Translations under genes and position numbers: made by a program | Notes under the pieces: model-generated | Seen by the model: the letters and a program-made list of their open reading frames with translations, nothing else | What the model was told of the DNA's origin: nothing | The model's database searches: none | Assembly (NCBI GenBank): GCA_025463055.1 | Contig: JAOAPV010000064.1 | Span: forward strand, 62,001-126,000 | DNA length: 64,000 nucleotides | Source: Candidatus Acidiferrum typicum | Lineage (GTDB): Bacteria > Acidobacteriota > Terriglobia > Acidiferrales > UBA7541 | Direction of reading: 5' to 3' | Shown: in pieces, positions 1 through 9,241 of the stretch | Numbering within the stretch: position 1 is the first letter of the stretch | How the letters are laid out: the number at the start of each line of letters is the position of its first letter

Positions 1-2
1 AC

Positions 3-404
3 GAGGCTAACGGCAATGGGATAGTGTGGGCGGTGCTGAATCCGGCCTATACGCGCCTGGCTATGCAGCAGCTCGCGCCGGAAGTCGAGCAGTTTCCGGA
101 AGCTGCGAAGCTCGTCTCGCGCATGCAAAACATGATCATCAACGTGAACGCCAGCAGCGGCATCGACGGAAAGTTTCAGGCCATCTGCGGTTCACCTGAA
201 GATGCCAACACGATGGCGCAGTTGCTGCAGGCGGGCCTGCTCTATAAGCGATATCAGGCGGCTAAGGACAATCCGGAGATGGCGGATATGCTGGACAAAG
301 CGCGCGTCGCGCCGTCGGGCGATCGCTTTATCCTCAACTTGACGCTCACCGACGATCAGATGGCTTCGCTGATCAAACACAACACATTCGCGTTGAAGAT
401 GTAA
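3..404 (+). CDS. C-terminal part of an unknown protein (5' end outside window)
   Basis: The reading frame is open to the left edge, with EANGNGI in frame before the GTG that the ORF track uses as a start, so this is the 3' end of a longer gene. The visible 130 or so residues are predominantly helical and soluble, ending in a block that alternates small and hydrophobic residues (RFILNLTLTDDQMASLI) and the stop TAA. I do not recognise the family. No membrane segment or metal-binding motif is visible in the part present. The next genes lie on the other strand, so it is the last gene of its transcript. Confidence 0.6.
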   Translation, partial: EANGNGIVWAVLNPAYTRLAMQQLAPEVEQFPEAAKLVSRMQNMIINVNASSGIDGKFQAICGSPEDANTMAQLLQAGLLYKRYQAAKDNPEMADMLDKARVAPSGDRFILNLTLTDDQMASLIKHNTFALKM

Positions 405-431
405 GAGAGAAAGCGCTCACGCTGCGAGGCG

Positions 432-845
432 CTAACAGCGAGGCGTGGTCGGCGCGATATATTTCGTCAGCCGGGTGACCGCGATGCCATCTCTCGTTTC
501 ATACTGTACCCGATCGACTCCTCCCAATACTGGTGAGCGACCCTGAGGTTTTCCTTGCGGGTTCCCGCTTTGTGGTGCAAGACCCGCGAGCGAGTCGAGA
601 CCCACAGCCGGTGACGTGTCCCCTTCGCGAGACAGCGCTACTTCCAATCGGTCCGCCAAGCGCGTGAAGCTCACATCCAGGTGGGGATGCTCCTGCGTTA
701 AATGCGCGAATGCTTCTTTGCAGGCGGCGACGACGGCAGTCTGCCAATCCGTAATGGCGGGACCTTCCAGTCCGGCTGCATCGGCAAAATAACGTGCTGC
801 TCCGCCCGCGGCGGCCGCCAACCGCGCGTCCGCTTCAATCTGCAT
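432..845 (-). CDS. RsbW-like (HATPase_c_2) anti-sigma/serine kinase-like protein, degenerate
   Basis: A 137-residue protein starting at MQIEADAR; an AGGAG stands about 8 bases before this ATG, so the longer 248-residue frame in the track is rejected because its extra N-terminus overlaps the neighbouring Cys-rich gene. The order of elements resembles small GHKL anti-sigma kinases: an N-terminal helix pair, a helix with the N-box-like pattern AVVAACKEAFAHL, a strand pair (DVSFTRLADRLEVALSREGD) and a final YETRDGIAVTRLTKYI strand. In active RsbW-type kinases the N-box Asn binds Mg-ATP; here that position seems to be Ala and the G-box is not clear, so ATP binding is doubtful. It follows the Cys-rich gene by 10 bases and is probably co-transcribed. 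Assignment is by pattern only and moderate. Confidence 0.5.
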   Translation of the reverse strand: MQIEADARLAAAAGGAARYFADAAGLEGPAITDWQTAVVAACKEAFAHLTQEHPHLDVSFTRLADRLEVALSREGDTSPAVGLDSLAGLAPQSGNPQGKPQGRSPVLGGVDRVQYETRDGIAVTRLTKYIAPTTPRC

Positions 846-855
846 GTGAATACTC

Positions 856-1041
856 CTAGCTTCGGTAGCCACGGGTGTTCGCCAGGGGAACATCGCAGGC
901 TTCCCGGCAATCAGGACAGTAGTGGAGCCCATCTGCGCAGAGGCGCACGTTGTGCTGGCCTTTGCAGATGGTGCAATACTTCTCGCAGGAGCAATGTTCT
1001 TCCGTCTTGTCGCACATGGCGCAGACGACGGGACCGGGCAT
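856..1041 (-). CDS. Cys-rich zinc-ribbon-like mini-protein
   Basis: A 61-residue protein beginning MPGPVVCAMC, preceded by a strong GGAGG ribosome site; the track's earlier start adds a basic stretch with no such site. It contains ten cysteines arranged CAMC, CSC, CTIC, a single Cys, CPDC and a final Cys, which suggests two or more structural zinc sites. There is no signal peptide, so it should be cytoplasmic. It sits directly upstream of the RsbW-like gene on the same strand, and the two could work as one regulatory pair. The function is unknown; small ribbons of this kind often mediate protein or nucleic acid contacts. Confidence 0.6.
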   Translation of the reverse strand: MPGPVVCAMCDKTEEHCSCEKYCTICKGQHNVRLCADGLHYCPDCREACDVPLANTRGYRS

Positions 1042-1329
1042 GGGAGCCTCCAAGCAAAACTGTACCTGACGATGGCGACGCGCGGCAAGGCGCACGTCTT
1101 CTTAACGGGGCGAGTCCGCCTACGCAGCAGGTCAGCGTTCCCGCCCCGGTTGTCGATACCGCAATTGTAAGATTGCATTTTGTGACCGCGACATCGGCCC
1201 TTTGTGAGTTAGGTTACTCATAAGATTGGTGGGCCAAACTCTGGGGTAACGTTCAACTCGCCGTTTTCTATACTGACGTAATCGACGTTGAACAGGAGCA
1301 GAGCAGTCCATCCATTGGTAGTGGGCTCA

Positions 1330-2637
1330 ATGTCTATGTCATTGCAAGCATGGAACAATGCAAGGTCCGCTCGTAAGCTTCTTCTCGTAACGGGCAGCTT
1401 ACTTCTTGCAGGAACCTTTTTGATTGGCGCGCGCGCTTTGGATTTCACAGTGCCGTATCTGCCTCTCGCGATCGCCGGTGGTTTTGTTTTTTACTTACGC
1501 GCTTCTGCGAGGAGGGCAGAGATACTGCTTTGGCTTCTGCTTTCCGTTCTGTTCGGTTTAGCCGTAAGCCTACCGCTAAACGGCGATTGGATTCTTTTGG
1601 GCTCCGCCGTTCTTGCTTTGCCCGGACTGGCGGGGCTATTGCTACTCGCCTTGAGGTGTCTATGGTCAGAAGGACCAGAGCGGAGAACCGCGTATGGGTT
1701 CCTTGCCCCTGCGGCGTCCATGGTTTTCTTTGTGTTTTCCGCGCAGCGCGTTCTTAGCCTAGCCAATCTGCTCTATCCCAAGACGTTTGATCTCTACCTT
1801 TTTGCGGCGGACGGCTCATTTAGATGGCAGCCAAACTATGCCCTTTCCCGGGCAATGGTCCACTTTCCAATCTTCGCAATCATAGTAAAGCTAGCTTATG
1901 TTTCACTGCCCTTTGTGATGGCCGTGATCTATGCAATGCGTATCCCGAAGAACACAAAGCGTCCGTCATGGGACATGATCACAGTCTTTCTGCTTGCCGG
2001 ACTTGTTGGTTCCGTCCTTTATAACGTATTGCCGGGCACTGGACCACTCTACGCATTCCGTGGCTTTTTCCCATGGCAATCACTTCCGTATGAAACTCTG
2101 GGGCGGCTACGGTTGGAGCGTATCTTCGTTCCCTTAGACGTACCTCGAAACGCTATTCCATCACTGCACGTCGCGTGGGGGATTCTACTCTGGTGGAACT
2201 CACGAAGGCTCTCAGTGCCCATGCGAGTTTTTACGGGCGCTTACTTCGTGCTGACCATTGTTTCGACGCTAGCGACCGGGGAGCACTATATTGTCGATAT
2301 CGTGGCAGGAATTCCCTTCGCTCTTTGTGTTCAGGCCATTGTTTCACCAGAAAATCGGGCATTAAAGTGGGCGCCGCGCGCGCGCATATCATTGTTAGGT
2401 CTGGGATTGACTCTGATCTGGATGCTGCTCATCCGGTTTGAAAATAGATGGCTCTTGATCAGCCCGATTGTTCCGTGGGCACTTCTCACCTTCACACTTG
2501 GCAGCGTGGCGTTTCTAAACAGAAAGCTAGCCGACGAGGATGATGCGTCAAAAACCGCCCTCGAGGTTGCGCCGATCGGGAGTCTAACTCTGCCCGGCAC
2601 TGCATCGGAGATAGCTTGCAATCCGCCAACGCTCTAA
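1330..2637 (+). CDS. PAP2 / Aur1-like phosphatase or inositolphosphotransferase, membrane protein
   Basis: A multi-pass membrane protein of about 435 residues with roughly ten hydrophobic helices. In its second half it carries the lipid phosphatase signature pieces IPSLHVAWG and GEHYIVDIVAG, i.e. the conserved Ser-x-His and the later His-x3-Asp that form the catalytic site of the PAP2 superfamily; the spacing fits the PAP2_3 (Aur1/Ipt1-like) branch that acts on lipid phosphates or transfers a phosphorylated head group. The track starts at a TTG (1288) without a fitting ribosome site; I prefer the ATG at 1330 or 1336, which places the first helix near the N-terminus. Base composition appears lower in GC than the glycine cleavage genes that follow, which may indicate separate ancestry. 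Substrate cannot be told from sequence. Confidence 0.75.
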   Translation: MSMSLQAWNNARSARKLLLVTGSLLLAGTFLIGARALDFTVPYLPLAIAGGFVFYLRASARRAEILLWLLLSVLFGLAVSLPLNGDWILLGSAVLALPGLAGLLLLALRCLWSEGPERRTAYGFLAPAASMVFFVFSAQRVLSLANLLYPKTFDLYLFAADGSFRWQPNYALSRAMVHFPIFAIIVKLAYVSLPFVMAVIYAMRIPKNTKRPSWDMITVFLLAGLVGSVLYNVLPGTGPLYAFRGFFPWQSLPYETLGRLRLERIFVPLDVPRNAIPSLHVAWGILLWWNSRRLSVPMRVFTGAYFVLTIVSTLATGEHYIVDIVAGIPFALCVQAIVSPENRALKWAPRARISLLGLGLTLIWMLLIRFENRWLLISPIVPWALLTFTLGSVAFLNRKLADEDDASKTALEVAPIGSLTLPGTASEIACNPPTL

Positions 2638-2783
2638 CCTGACCTTTTGCCCCTCGGTCTTTGTTAACTCAACTTATTCAACTCGCGGTTCATGAGTTCG
2701 GCTGCATTTTCGCGGCTTACGCTCTTTTTTTGACGCATGTGGAGGTGCATGCTAGTATCGATTTTCTGCCTTGAGCCATCGGA

Positions 2784-3983
2784 ATGGAAGCCACCAACTC
2801 GCCCACTCTTAGTGAAGTCCGCAAAACGCCGCTGAACGCGTTGCACCGCCGCTTGGGCGCGAAAATGGTTAATTTTGGCGGTTGGGACATGCCTGTTGAG
2901 TACCCGGCGACGGGCGGATTGGTCGCGGAGCACAAAGCGGTGCGCGGTAGTGTTGGACTCTTCGACGTGAGCCACATGGGCGACATTCGCATTCGCTCTG
3001 GGCGCACGCCGGGGAGCGCGCTCGCGGCGGTACAGCACATCAGCATGAACGATGCTTCGCAACTTGCGATTGGCCAAGCTCACTATTCAGCGATGCTGTA
3101 TCCGCAAGGCACGTTTGTTGATGACGTGATTGTGCATCGTTTGGGCGAAGACGACTTTCTCCTGGTGATTAATGCCGGAACGCGCGAGAAAGACATTGAG
3201 TGGGTACGGCAGAACACGGCGAACTTCGACTGCGTGGTGGAAGAACTAAGCGACGCTTACACGCAGCTCGCGATTCAAGGGCCGCGCGCGGCTGAGCTTC
3301 TGCAAAAGCTTACGGACGCGGATCTCGGTAAAATTAGGAACTACTGGTTTACGCATGGCACCGTCTGCGGCTTGAAGAATATTTTGATCGCGCGAACCGG
3401 TTATACCGGCGAGGACGGTTTCGAAATTTATGTGCCATCCGATCAGGCTACGAGCGAGCGGGTCTGGGCGAAGGTGATGGAAGCCGGACGCGAATTCGGC
3501 ATTGTTCCCTGCGGGCTCGGCGCGCGCAACACGCTGCGCCTGGAAGCCAAGATGGCGCTTTATGAGCACGAGATCAGCGACAGGATCAACGTGTGGGAAG
3601 CGGGATTGGACCGCTACTGTAAGATGGAGAAGGGCGACTTTATTGGCCGTGCCGCTCTGGAGCGCGCGAAATCAGCGGGATTAAAACGCACGCTGGTCGG
3701 CCTGGAAATGGTGGAACGCGGAATCGCGCGCGACGGCTACTGCTGCTGCAATGAAGCCGGCGAAACGATTGGCGTGGTGACCAGCGGCTCGCCCTCACCG
3801 ACGCTGGGCAAGAATATTGCGCTTGCGTACGTGCCGCCTGCGATGTCTGCGATTGGCACGCCGGTCTACGTGGAGATTCGTAGTCAGAAGGCTAAGGCGC
3901 AGGTGGTTCCGACACCGTTTTACAAACGCGCAAGGAAGTCAGCGCCGCAAGCAGTGGCATCGTCCACGGCCAAGACGCCCTAA
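2784..3983 (+). CDS. gcvT: Glycine cleavage system T protein (aminomethyltransferase)
   Basis: The T protein takes the aminomethyl group from lipoylated H protein and transfers the one-carbon unit to tetrahydrofolate, releasing ammonia. The 399-residue product has the family start (LHRRLGAKMVNFGGWDMPVEY), the folate-site block FDVSHMGD near residue 60, the internal GEDGFEIYVP strand and the C-terminal barrel ending in TPFYKRARK, so it is full length with a short alanine/serine-rich tail. It is the first gene of a gcvT-gcvH-gcvPA-gcvPB operon; 51 bases separate it from gcvH. I looked for a glycine riboswitch in the 146 bases upstream and saw none of its conserved core. Confidence 0.95.
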   Translation: MEATNSPTLSEVRKTPLNALHRRLGAKMVNFGGWDMPVEYPATGGLVAEHKAVRGSVGLFDVSHMGDIRIRSGRTPGSALAAVQHISMNDASQLAIGQAHYSAMLYPQGTFVDDVIVHRLGEDDFLLVINAGTREKDIEWVRQNTANFDCVVEELSDAYTQLAIQGPRAAELLQKLTDADLGKIRNYWFTHGTVCGLKNILIARTGYTGEDGFEIYVPSDQATSERVWAKVMEAGREFGIVPCGLGARNTLRLEAKMALYEHEISDRINVWEAGLDRYCKMEKGDFIGRAALERAKSAGLKRTLVGLEMVERGIARDGYCCCNEAGETIGVVTSGSPSPTLGKNIALAYVPPAMSAIGTPVYVEIRSQKAKAQVVPTPFYKRARKSAPQAVASSTAKTP

Positions 3984-4034
3984 GCAAAAGCAGTTCGGCA
4001 TTACGGTAAGCAGCAGTCCCAGAGGAGCAAACAG

Positions 4035-4436
4035 ATGGCGTACCCGGCAAACTACCGCTACACGAATCAGCACGAATGGGTCGATGCAAAGGGCGACGTG
4101 GCAACTATCGGTATCACCGATTACGCGCAGCACGAGCTTGGTGATGTTGTTTTCGTGGAACTGCCGAAGCTGGGCACGAAGGTGGCCGCCGGCAAATCTT
4201 TCGGCACTGTCGAGTCTGTGAAAGCGGTCAGCGACATTTATGCGCCGGTTTCGGGCGAAGTGGTTGAAGCCAACGGCGATCTACAGAGTGCGCCAGAGAA
4301 GATTAATTCCGATCCGCACGGAGCTGCTTGGCTGATCAAAGTGCGCCTCGCCAATACCGCAGAACTAAACTCGCTGATGGATGCCGCTGCGTATGAAGCC
4401 TTCGTCGCGACCAAGGGCAAGGAAGCTTCGGCCTGA
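4035..4436 (+). CDS. gcvH: Glycine cleavage system H protein (lipoyl carrier)
   Basis: A 133-residue lipoyl-domain protein that shuttles the methylamine group between the P, T and L proteins. The lipoylation block GTVESVKAVSDIYAP is intact, with the acceptor lysine in ESVKAVSD, and the N-terminus YRYTNQHEWV is the usual H-protein start. The stop TGA shares its A with the ATG of gcvPA, so the two genes are translationally coupled. The L protein gene is not in this operon and is presumably supplied by a shared dihydrolipoamide dehydrogenase elsewhere. Confidence 0.96.
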   Translation: MAYPANYRYTNQHEWVDAKGDVATIGITDYAQHELGDVVFVELPKLGTKVAAGKSFGTVESVKAVSDIYAPVSGEVVEANGDLQSAPEKINSDPHGAAWLIKVRLANTAELNSLMDAAAYEAFVATKGKEASA

Positions 4437-5782
4437 TGCGCTATCTCCCTAAGAGTCCAGCCGAGCGCCAGGAAATGCTTTCTGCGATTGGCGCCAAATC
4501 GATTGAAGAGCTTTTTTCCAGTATTCCGGAACGTTATCGCTTGCGCGAGGCGTTGAAGCTGCCGGGGCCTCTTTCCGAAGCAGAAATCATTCGATATTTC
4601 AGCGAGCGCGCCGGAGAGAATTCGCGGGGCTACACGAGTTTTCGAGGCGCCGGCGTTTACAATCATCTGCGCTCGGTGGTAACGGACGCGATTATTCAAC
4701 GCGGAGAATTTCTCACCTCCTACACGCCGTACCAGGCGGAAATCTCGCAGGGCACGCTACAGGCAATCTTTGAATTTCAAACTTTGATGTGCCAGCTCAC
4801 GGGCCAGGAAGTCGCAAATGCTTCCATGTGGGATGGCTCAACCGCGACTACCGAAGCGGTGCTGATGGCCGAACGGATCACCGGGCGGCGACGCGTGCTC
4901 GCGGCCCATTCTTTGCATCCGGAATACCGCGACGTGCTGCGGACTTATGCGAAAAATTCCGGGTTGCAGGTGGAAGAGCTTCCCTTCTCCAAAAGCGGCA
5001 CTCTGGATGAGAAGGTTTTGAGGTCAGCCCTTCGCGACGATGTGGCAGCAGTGGTCGTGCAGTCACCGAATTTTTTTGGGTGCGTTGAAGCTGTACCCGC
5101 GCTGGCTGAAATCGTTCGCTCGGCTGGCGCCCTTTTGGTTGTGGCCATCACCGAGGGAGTTTCGCTTGGCGCTTTGCGTCCTCCCGCAGAAGCGGACATT
5201 GTTGCGATGGAAGGGCAAAGCTTCGGCTTGCCACCTAGCTATGGCGGGCCTTTTGTGGGAGTAATTGCCTCGCGCGACAAATTTGTTCGCCAAATGCCCG
5301 GGCGCCTCGCCGGCCAGACGACGGATCTCGACGGCCGCCGCGGCTTCGTTCTCACCCTCGCCACGCGCGAGCAGCACATTCGCCGCGAGAAGGCGACTTC
5401 AAACATTTGCACAAATCAGGCGCTCTGCGCGCTTGCAGCTACTGTGCACCTGACGCTCCTGGGCAAAGACGGGCTGCGCGAAATGGCGCAGCAGAATCTC
5501 TCGAAAGCGCGCTTCGCATTGGCCGAGCTTACAAAGATTCCCGGCGTGCGCCGCGCCTTCGATGCGCCGTTTTTCAATGAATTTACGCTGGAGTTCCCGC
5601 GCTCCGTAAAAATCATCAATGCGGAGTTGCTCCGCGAGAAAATTGTGGGTCCAGTAGTGCTTGGCACTCCGTACCCAGAGCTGACTAAGCACGCACTGGT
5701 CTGCGTCACAGAAACAACAACGCGTACCGACATTGAGAAATTGGCCGCCGCTGTAGAGCGTGCTTTACAGCAACCGTTATAG
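4436..5782 (+). CDS. gcvPA: Glycine dehydrogenase (decarboxylating) subunit 1
   Basis: The N-terminal half of the two-subunit P protein, 448 residues, which together with gcvPB decarboxylates glycine on pyridoxal phosphate. The family opening MRYLPKSPAERQEML, the block TPYQAEISQGTLQAIFEFQT and the glycine-rich SYGGPFVGVIA segment are all present. It overlaps gcvH by one base (TGATG). This subunit has the aminotransferase fold but the PLP lysine is carried by subunit 2. Two-gene P proteins are common in Gram-positives, archaea and several deeper bacterial phyla, in contrast to the fused proteobacterial form. Confidence 0.95.
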   Translation: MRYLPKSPAERQEMLSAIGAKSIEELFSSIPERYRLREALKLPGPLSEAEIIRYFSERAGENSRGYTSFRGAGVYNHLRSVVTDAIIQRGEFLTSYTPYQAEISQGTLQAIFEFQTLMCQLTGQEVANASMWDGSTATTEAVLMAERITGRRRVLAAHSLHPEYRDVLRTYAKNSGLQVEELPFSKSGTLDEKVLRSALRDDVAAVVVQSPNFFGCVEAVPALAEIVRSAGALLVVAITEGVSLGALRPPAEADIVAMEGQSFGLPPSYGGPFVGVIASRDKFVRQMPGRLAGQTTDLDGRRGFVLTLATREQHIRREKATSNICTNQALCALAATVHLTLLGKDGLREMAQQNLSKARFALAELTKIPGVRRAFDAPFFNEFTLEFPRSVKIINAELLREKIVGPVVLGTPYPELTKHALVCVTETTTRTDIEKLAAAVERALQQPL

Positions 5783-5842
5783 CCGCTGAACACAACCGAA
5801 ACTGAACAGCCGCAAAGGCTGTTTCACAAGGACAAGAAAGAC

Positions 5843-7408
5843 TTGAACCGCAGAATAAAAAAAGCATCGCGCCACACCAACCAGAACGAGGGTCTCATCT
5901 TCGAGAAGTCCTCGCCTGGCAAGCGCGCCTTTGAATTGCCGCCGCTCGACGTCCCAAACATTGATCCCACAGAAGCGCTCGGTGAAAATCACCGCAGCGA
6001 GGGTATCGGCGGATTTCCCGAAGTCAGCGAAATCGAAGTCATTCGCCACTTCACGCGGCTTTCCACTTGGAACTACGCGATCGATTACGGCATGTATCCG
6101 CTCGGCTCCTGCACGATGAAGTACAACCCGCGCGTCAATGAATTTGTAGCGCGGCTCGACGGCATCGCCACCGAGCATCCATACCAGCCCCAAGAGCTAT
6201 CGCAGGGATGCCTCAAAATCCTGCGCCTGCTTGAACAATGCTTGCTCGAAATCACGGGCATGGATAACATCACGCTGCAGCCCGCTGCCGGAGCGCAAGG
6301 CGAGCTCACCGGATTGCTGCTGATCCGCGCCTATCTCGAAAAGCAGGGCAATCCGCGCAAGAAAGTTTTGATCCCCGACTCCGCGCACGGCACCAATCCC
6401 GCGACAGCTGTCATTGCCGGCTACGAAGTTGAAAACATCAAGTCCGAATCCCACGGCCAGATCGACGTAGACAAACTGCGCGAGCTGGTCACGCCTGATG
6501 TCGCCGCGCTGATGATCACCAATCCTTCCACGCTCGGCATTTTTGAGCAGCGCATCCCGGAGATCGCGAAGATTTTGCACGACAAGGGCGCGCTTCTCTA
6601 CATGGACGGCGCCAACATGAACGCTCTCGCCGGCGTCACGCGACCCGGCGATCTCGGCGTCGACGTGATGCACCTGAATCTTCACAAAACTTTTTCCACG
6701 CCGCACGGTGGTGGCGGCCCAGGTGCCGGCCCCGTGGCCATGAAGAAAATTCTCGAGCCGTTTCGCCCTGTTCCGATCCTCGTAGAAAAAGAAGGCGGCC
6801 GACTCGCACTTGAATCCATTCGCCCCGACTCGATCGGCCGGGTAAAAGCGTTCTCCGGCAATTTCGGCGTCCTGGTGCGCGCTCTCGCCTACATCCTCGC
6901 GTACGGCCCCGGCATCCGACAGGCCACGGAAGACGCCGTGCTCAACGCCAACTACATCCGCAAGCATCTCGAAGGCGCCTACGATCTTCCCTATTCCCTA
7001 CCATCGATGCACGAGGTTGTCTTCAGCGACGCGCACCAAAAGAAGAACGGCGTCAACACCATGGACATTGCCAAGCGCCTGATCGACTACGGCTTCCATC
7101 CGTATACCACCGCGTTTCCGCTAATCGTTCCGGGCGCGCTCATGATCGAGCCCACCGAATCGGAATCCAAGGAAGAGTGTGACCTCTTCATCGACGCCAT
7201 GCGCTCCATCGCCGAAGAAGCTGCTACGAATCCGGAGTTAGTGAAGACGGCGCCGCATTCGACGCGCGTACGCCGCCTCGATGAAGTCGGCGCTGCACGC
7301 AAGCCGATTTTGCGCTGGGATCCGTCGCGCCAGGAACCACAGCCAGACTCCGCTGAGCACAGAAAGCGCAAACACCTGGAGCCCACGCCAGTAATTCCAA
7401 CGGCATAA
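5843..7408 (+). CDS. gcvPB: Glycine dehydrogenase (decarboxylating) subunit 2
   Basis: The PLP-bearing C-terminal half of the split P protein, 521 residues. The cofactor lysine lies in HLNLHKTFSTPHGGGG, followed by the glycine-rich GPGAGPVAMK stretch typical of the family. A TTG start with AGGACAAG upstream is used; an earlier ATG is not available and the following text NQNEGLIFEKSSPGKRAF is the conserved N-terminus. The last 35 or so residues after RKPILRWDPSRQEP are an unconserved basic tail that makes the protein slightly longer than usual. Sixty bases separate it from gcvPA, in keeping with one operon. Confidence 0.95.
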   Translation: MNRRIKKASRHTNQNEGLIFEKSSPGKRAFELPPLDVPNIDPTEALGENHRSEGIGGFPEVSEIEVIRHFTRLSTWNYAIDYGMYPLGSCTMKYNPRVNEFVARLDGIATEHPYQPQELSQGCLKILRLLEQCLLEITGMDNITLQPAAGAQGELTGLLLIRAYLEKQGNPRKKVLIPDSAHGTNPATAVIAGYEVENIKSESHGQIDVDKLRELVTPDVAALMITNPSTLGIFEQRIPEIAKILHDKGALLYMDGANMNALAGVTRPGDLGVDVMHLNLHKTFSTPHGGGGPGAGPVAMKKILEPFRPVPILVEKEGGRLALESIRPDSIGRVKAFSGNFGVLVRALAYILAYGPGIRQATEDAVLNANYIRKHLEGAYDLPYSLPSMHEVVFSDAHQKKNGVNTMDIAKRLIDYGFHPYTTAFPLIVPGALMIEPTESESKEECDLFIDAMRSIAEEAATNPELVKTAPHSTRVRRLDEVGAARKPILRWDPSRQEPQPDSAEHRKRKHLEPTPVIPTA

Positions 7409-7531
7409 TCGCGTAGGAGAGCACGTAACGATTCATTTCACAGCACAGTGAGGCCATCTCGCGCGTAGCACGGGCTGCGCCCCTGATACACTTACTCTCA
7501 TCTGTCGGAGTCGCTTCATTCGCATTTCAGT

Positions 7532-9241
7532 ATGACCCCCGCGCTAAACGCCTGGCTGCCTAAATCCGTAATCTTGCTGCGCGACTACGATCGCCAGAAA
7601 TTTGTTTCGGACCTCATTGCCGGCATCACGGTTGGATTGGTCGCCCTGCCGCTCGCCATGGCCTTCGCGATTTCGTCCGGCGTATCGCCGCAAGCCGGAA
7701 TCTACTGTGCCATCGTCACCGGCTTTATTATTTCCGTGCTAGGCGGCTCCAAAACGCAAATTGGCGGGCCGACTGGCGCCTTCGTGGTCGTCGTCTCCGG
7801 CATCATCGCCAAGCACGGCATCGATGGCCTCTTCACCTGCACCATGATGGCCGGCGTTCTACTGGTCCTTCTCGGCGTCACGGGCATGGGTACCGCCGTG
7901 AAGTATTTTCCCCGCCCCGTAATTGTCGGTTTCACCAACGGCATCGCCATCCTCATCGCCAGCACGCAGATCCGAGATCTCTTCGGCCTGCGCATGGACC
8001 ATGTTCCCGGCGATTTCTTCCACCGCATGCAGGCCTTCGCGCAGGGGGCCAGGACAATTTCCTGGCCGGCGACAGCCGTTGCGCTCGCTTCCATCGCGAT
8101 CATGATCGCGTGCCTGAAATACGCCAAGCACGTCCCTGGCGCGATCATCGTCACCTTTGGAGCGACTGCCGCTGTCACGCTCCTTCATCTCTCGGTCGAA
8201 ACCATCGGCACGCGATTTGGCGGCATCCCCAAAGGCTTGCCAACCCTCGCCCTCCCCAAGCTGCACTACGACGTCTTCCGCCAACTTCTATCGCCGGCAT
8301 TTACCGTGGCGATGCTTGGCGCGATCGAGTCGCTCATGTCCGCAGTCGTCTCCGATCGCATGAGCAGGGACAAACACAATCCTAACGTCGAGCTGATGGC
8401 GCAAGGCGTCGCAAACATCGTGTCGCCGCTCTTCGGGGGACTGCCCGCAACCGGAGCGATCGCGCGCACAGCTACCAATGTACGCGCCGGAGCAAAGACG
8501 CCCGTCGCAGGGATGATTCACTCGCTAACGCTGCTCGCCATCGTGTTATTCGCGGCGCCTCTGGTGAGAAACGTTCCGCTCGCCGCGCTCGCCGCAATTC
8601 TGATGGTCGTCGCTTATAACATGGGTGAATGGCAGGAGATCCCGGAAATCCTGAAGCTCAGCGCCGCCGATATCGCCGTGTGGCTCATAACCGTGACCCT
8701 GACAGTCGTCACGGACCTCACGTTTGCCGTGGAAGTCGGCATGGTTCTTGCCGCACTCATGTTCATCCGCAAAGTTTCACGCACCACCACAGTCACGCGC
8801 GTCACCCGCGATTACATCGAAGACAGCCGCGTGCACATTCTGCAAGGTAAGGACATTCCCGATTACGCGACGGTGTTCCGCATCCACGGACCATTTCTTT
8901 TCGGCGCAACGGACAAGTTCGCTGACATTCTTGATGCGCTGAACACTCTGCCGCCCATCGTCATCCTGCGCCTGCGCAACATGACCGCCATCGACGCCAC
9001 CGGGCTCGGCGCCATCGAAAATCTCGCGGATCAACTTCACGAATCGGGCCGCTCGCTTCTGCTCTGCGGTGCGCGCGAACAACCCGCTCACCTTATGAGC
9101 CAAGCCGAATTCGAGCGCCACGTCGGCGCCGAAAATATTTGCCCCAGCATCGCGGAAGCCCTCGAACGCGCCGCGGAGGTGTACCAGCAACACACCGCCG
9201 CTGTAGGGCACACGACAAACTCGATCATTGAAAAGATGTAG
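7532..9241 (+). CDS. SulP family anion transporter with STAS domain
   Basis: A 569-residue inner-membrane transporter of the SLC26/SulP family, moving sulfate, bicarbonate or dicarboxylates. The N-terminal two thirds hold about 12-14 membrane helices, beginning with the family block DLIAGITVGLVALPLAMAFAISSG and including SVLGGSKTQIGGPTGAFVV. The C-terminal 120 residues form a cytoplasmic STAS domain with ILRLRNMTAIDATGLGAIE, where the loop often binds nucleotide or regulates transport. It stands alone, about 120 bases after gcvPB. The substrate cannot be fixed from sequence; the lack of a carbonic anhydrase neighbour gives no hint of bicarbonate. Confidence 0.93.
   Translation: MTPALNAWLPKSVILLRDYDRQKFVSDLIAGITVGLVALPLAMAFAISSGVSPQAGIYCAIVTGFIISVLGGSKTQIGGPTGAFVVVVSGIIAKHGIDGLFTCTMMAGVLLVLLGVTGMGTAVKYFPRPVIVGFTNGIAILIASTQIRDLFGLRMDHVPGDFFHRMQAFAQGARTISWPATAVALASIAIMIACLKYAKHVPGAIIVTFGATAAVTLLHLSVETIGTRFGGIPKGLPTLALPKLHYDVFRQLLSPAFTVAMLGAIESLMSAVVSDRMSRDKHNPNVELMAQGVANIVSPLFGGLPATGAIARTATNVRAGAKTPVAGMIHSLTLLAIVLFAAPLVRNVPLAALAAILMVVAYNMGEWQEIPEILKLSAADIAVWLITVTLTVVTDLTFAVEVGMVLAALMFIRKVSRTTTVTRVTRDYIEDSRVHILQGKDIPDYATVFRIHGPFLFGATDKFADILDALNTLPPIVILRLRNMTAIDATGLGAIENLADQLHESGRSLLLCGAREQPAHLMSQAEFERHVGAENICPSIAEALERAAEVYQQHTAAVGHTTNSIIEKM

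Noticed and set aside
432-1178. 248-residue minus-strand frame as one gene
   Set aside because: Its first 111 residues are Arg/Pro/Ala shadow text overlapping the Cys-rich gene; a good ribosome site and family-like sequence start only at 845.
702-1223. 173-residue plus-strand frame opposite the anti-sigma-like gene
   Set aside because: Arg/Gly/Cys-rich shadow of the minus-strand genes, no ribosome site.
2638-2783. Glycine riboswitch ahead of gcvT
   Set aside because: I looked for the conserved aptamer core and tandem arrangement and found neither.
2664-3083. 139-residue minus-strand frame
   Set aside because: Shadow of gcvT; translation is Arg/His-rich without pattern.
6197-6967. 256-residue minus-strand frame opposite gcvPB
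   Set aside because: Antisense shadow of a clear housekeeping gene, caused by high GC at third positions.
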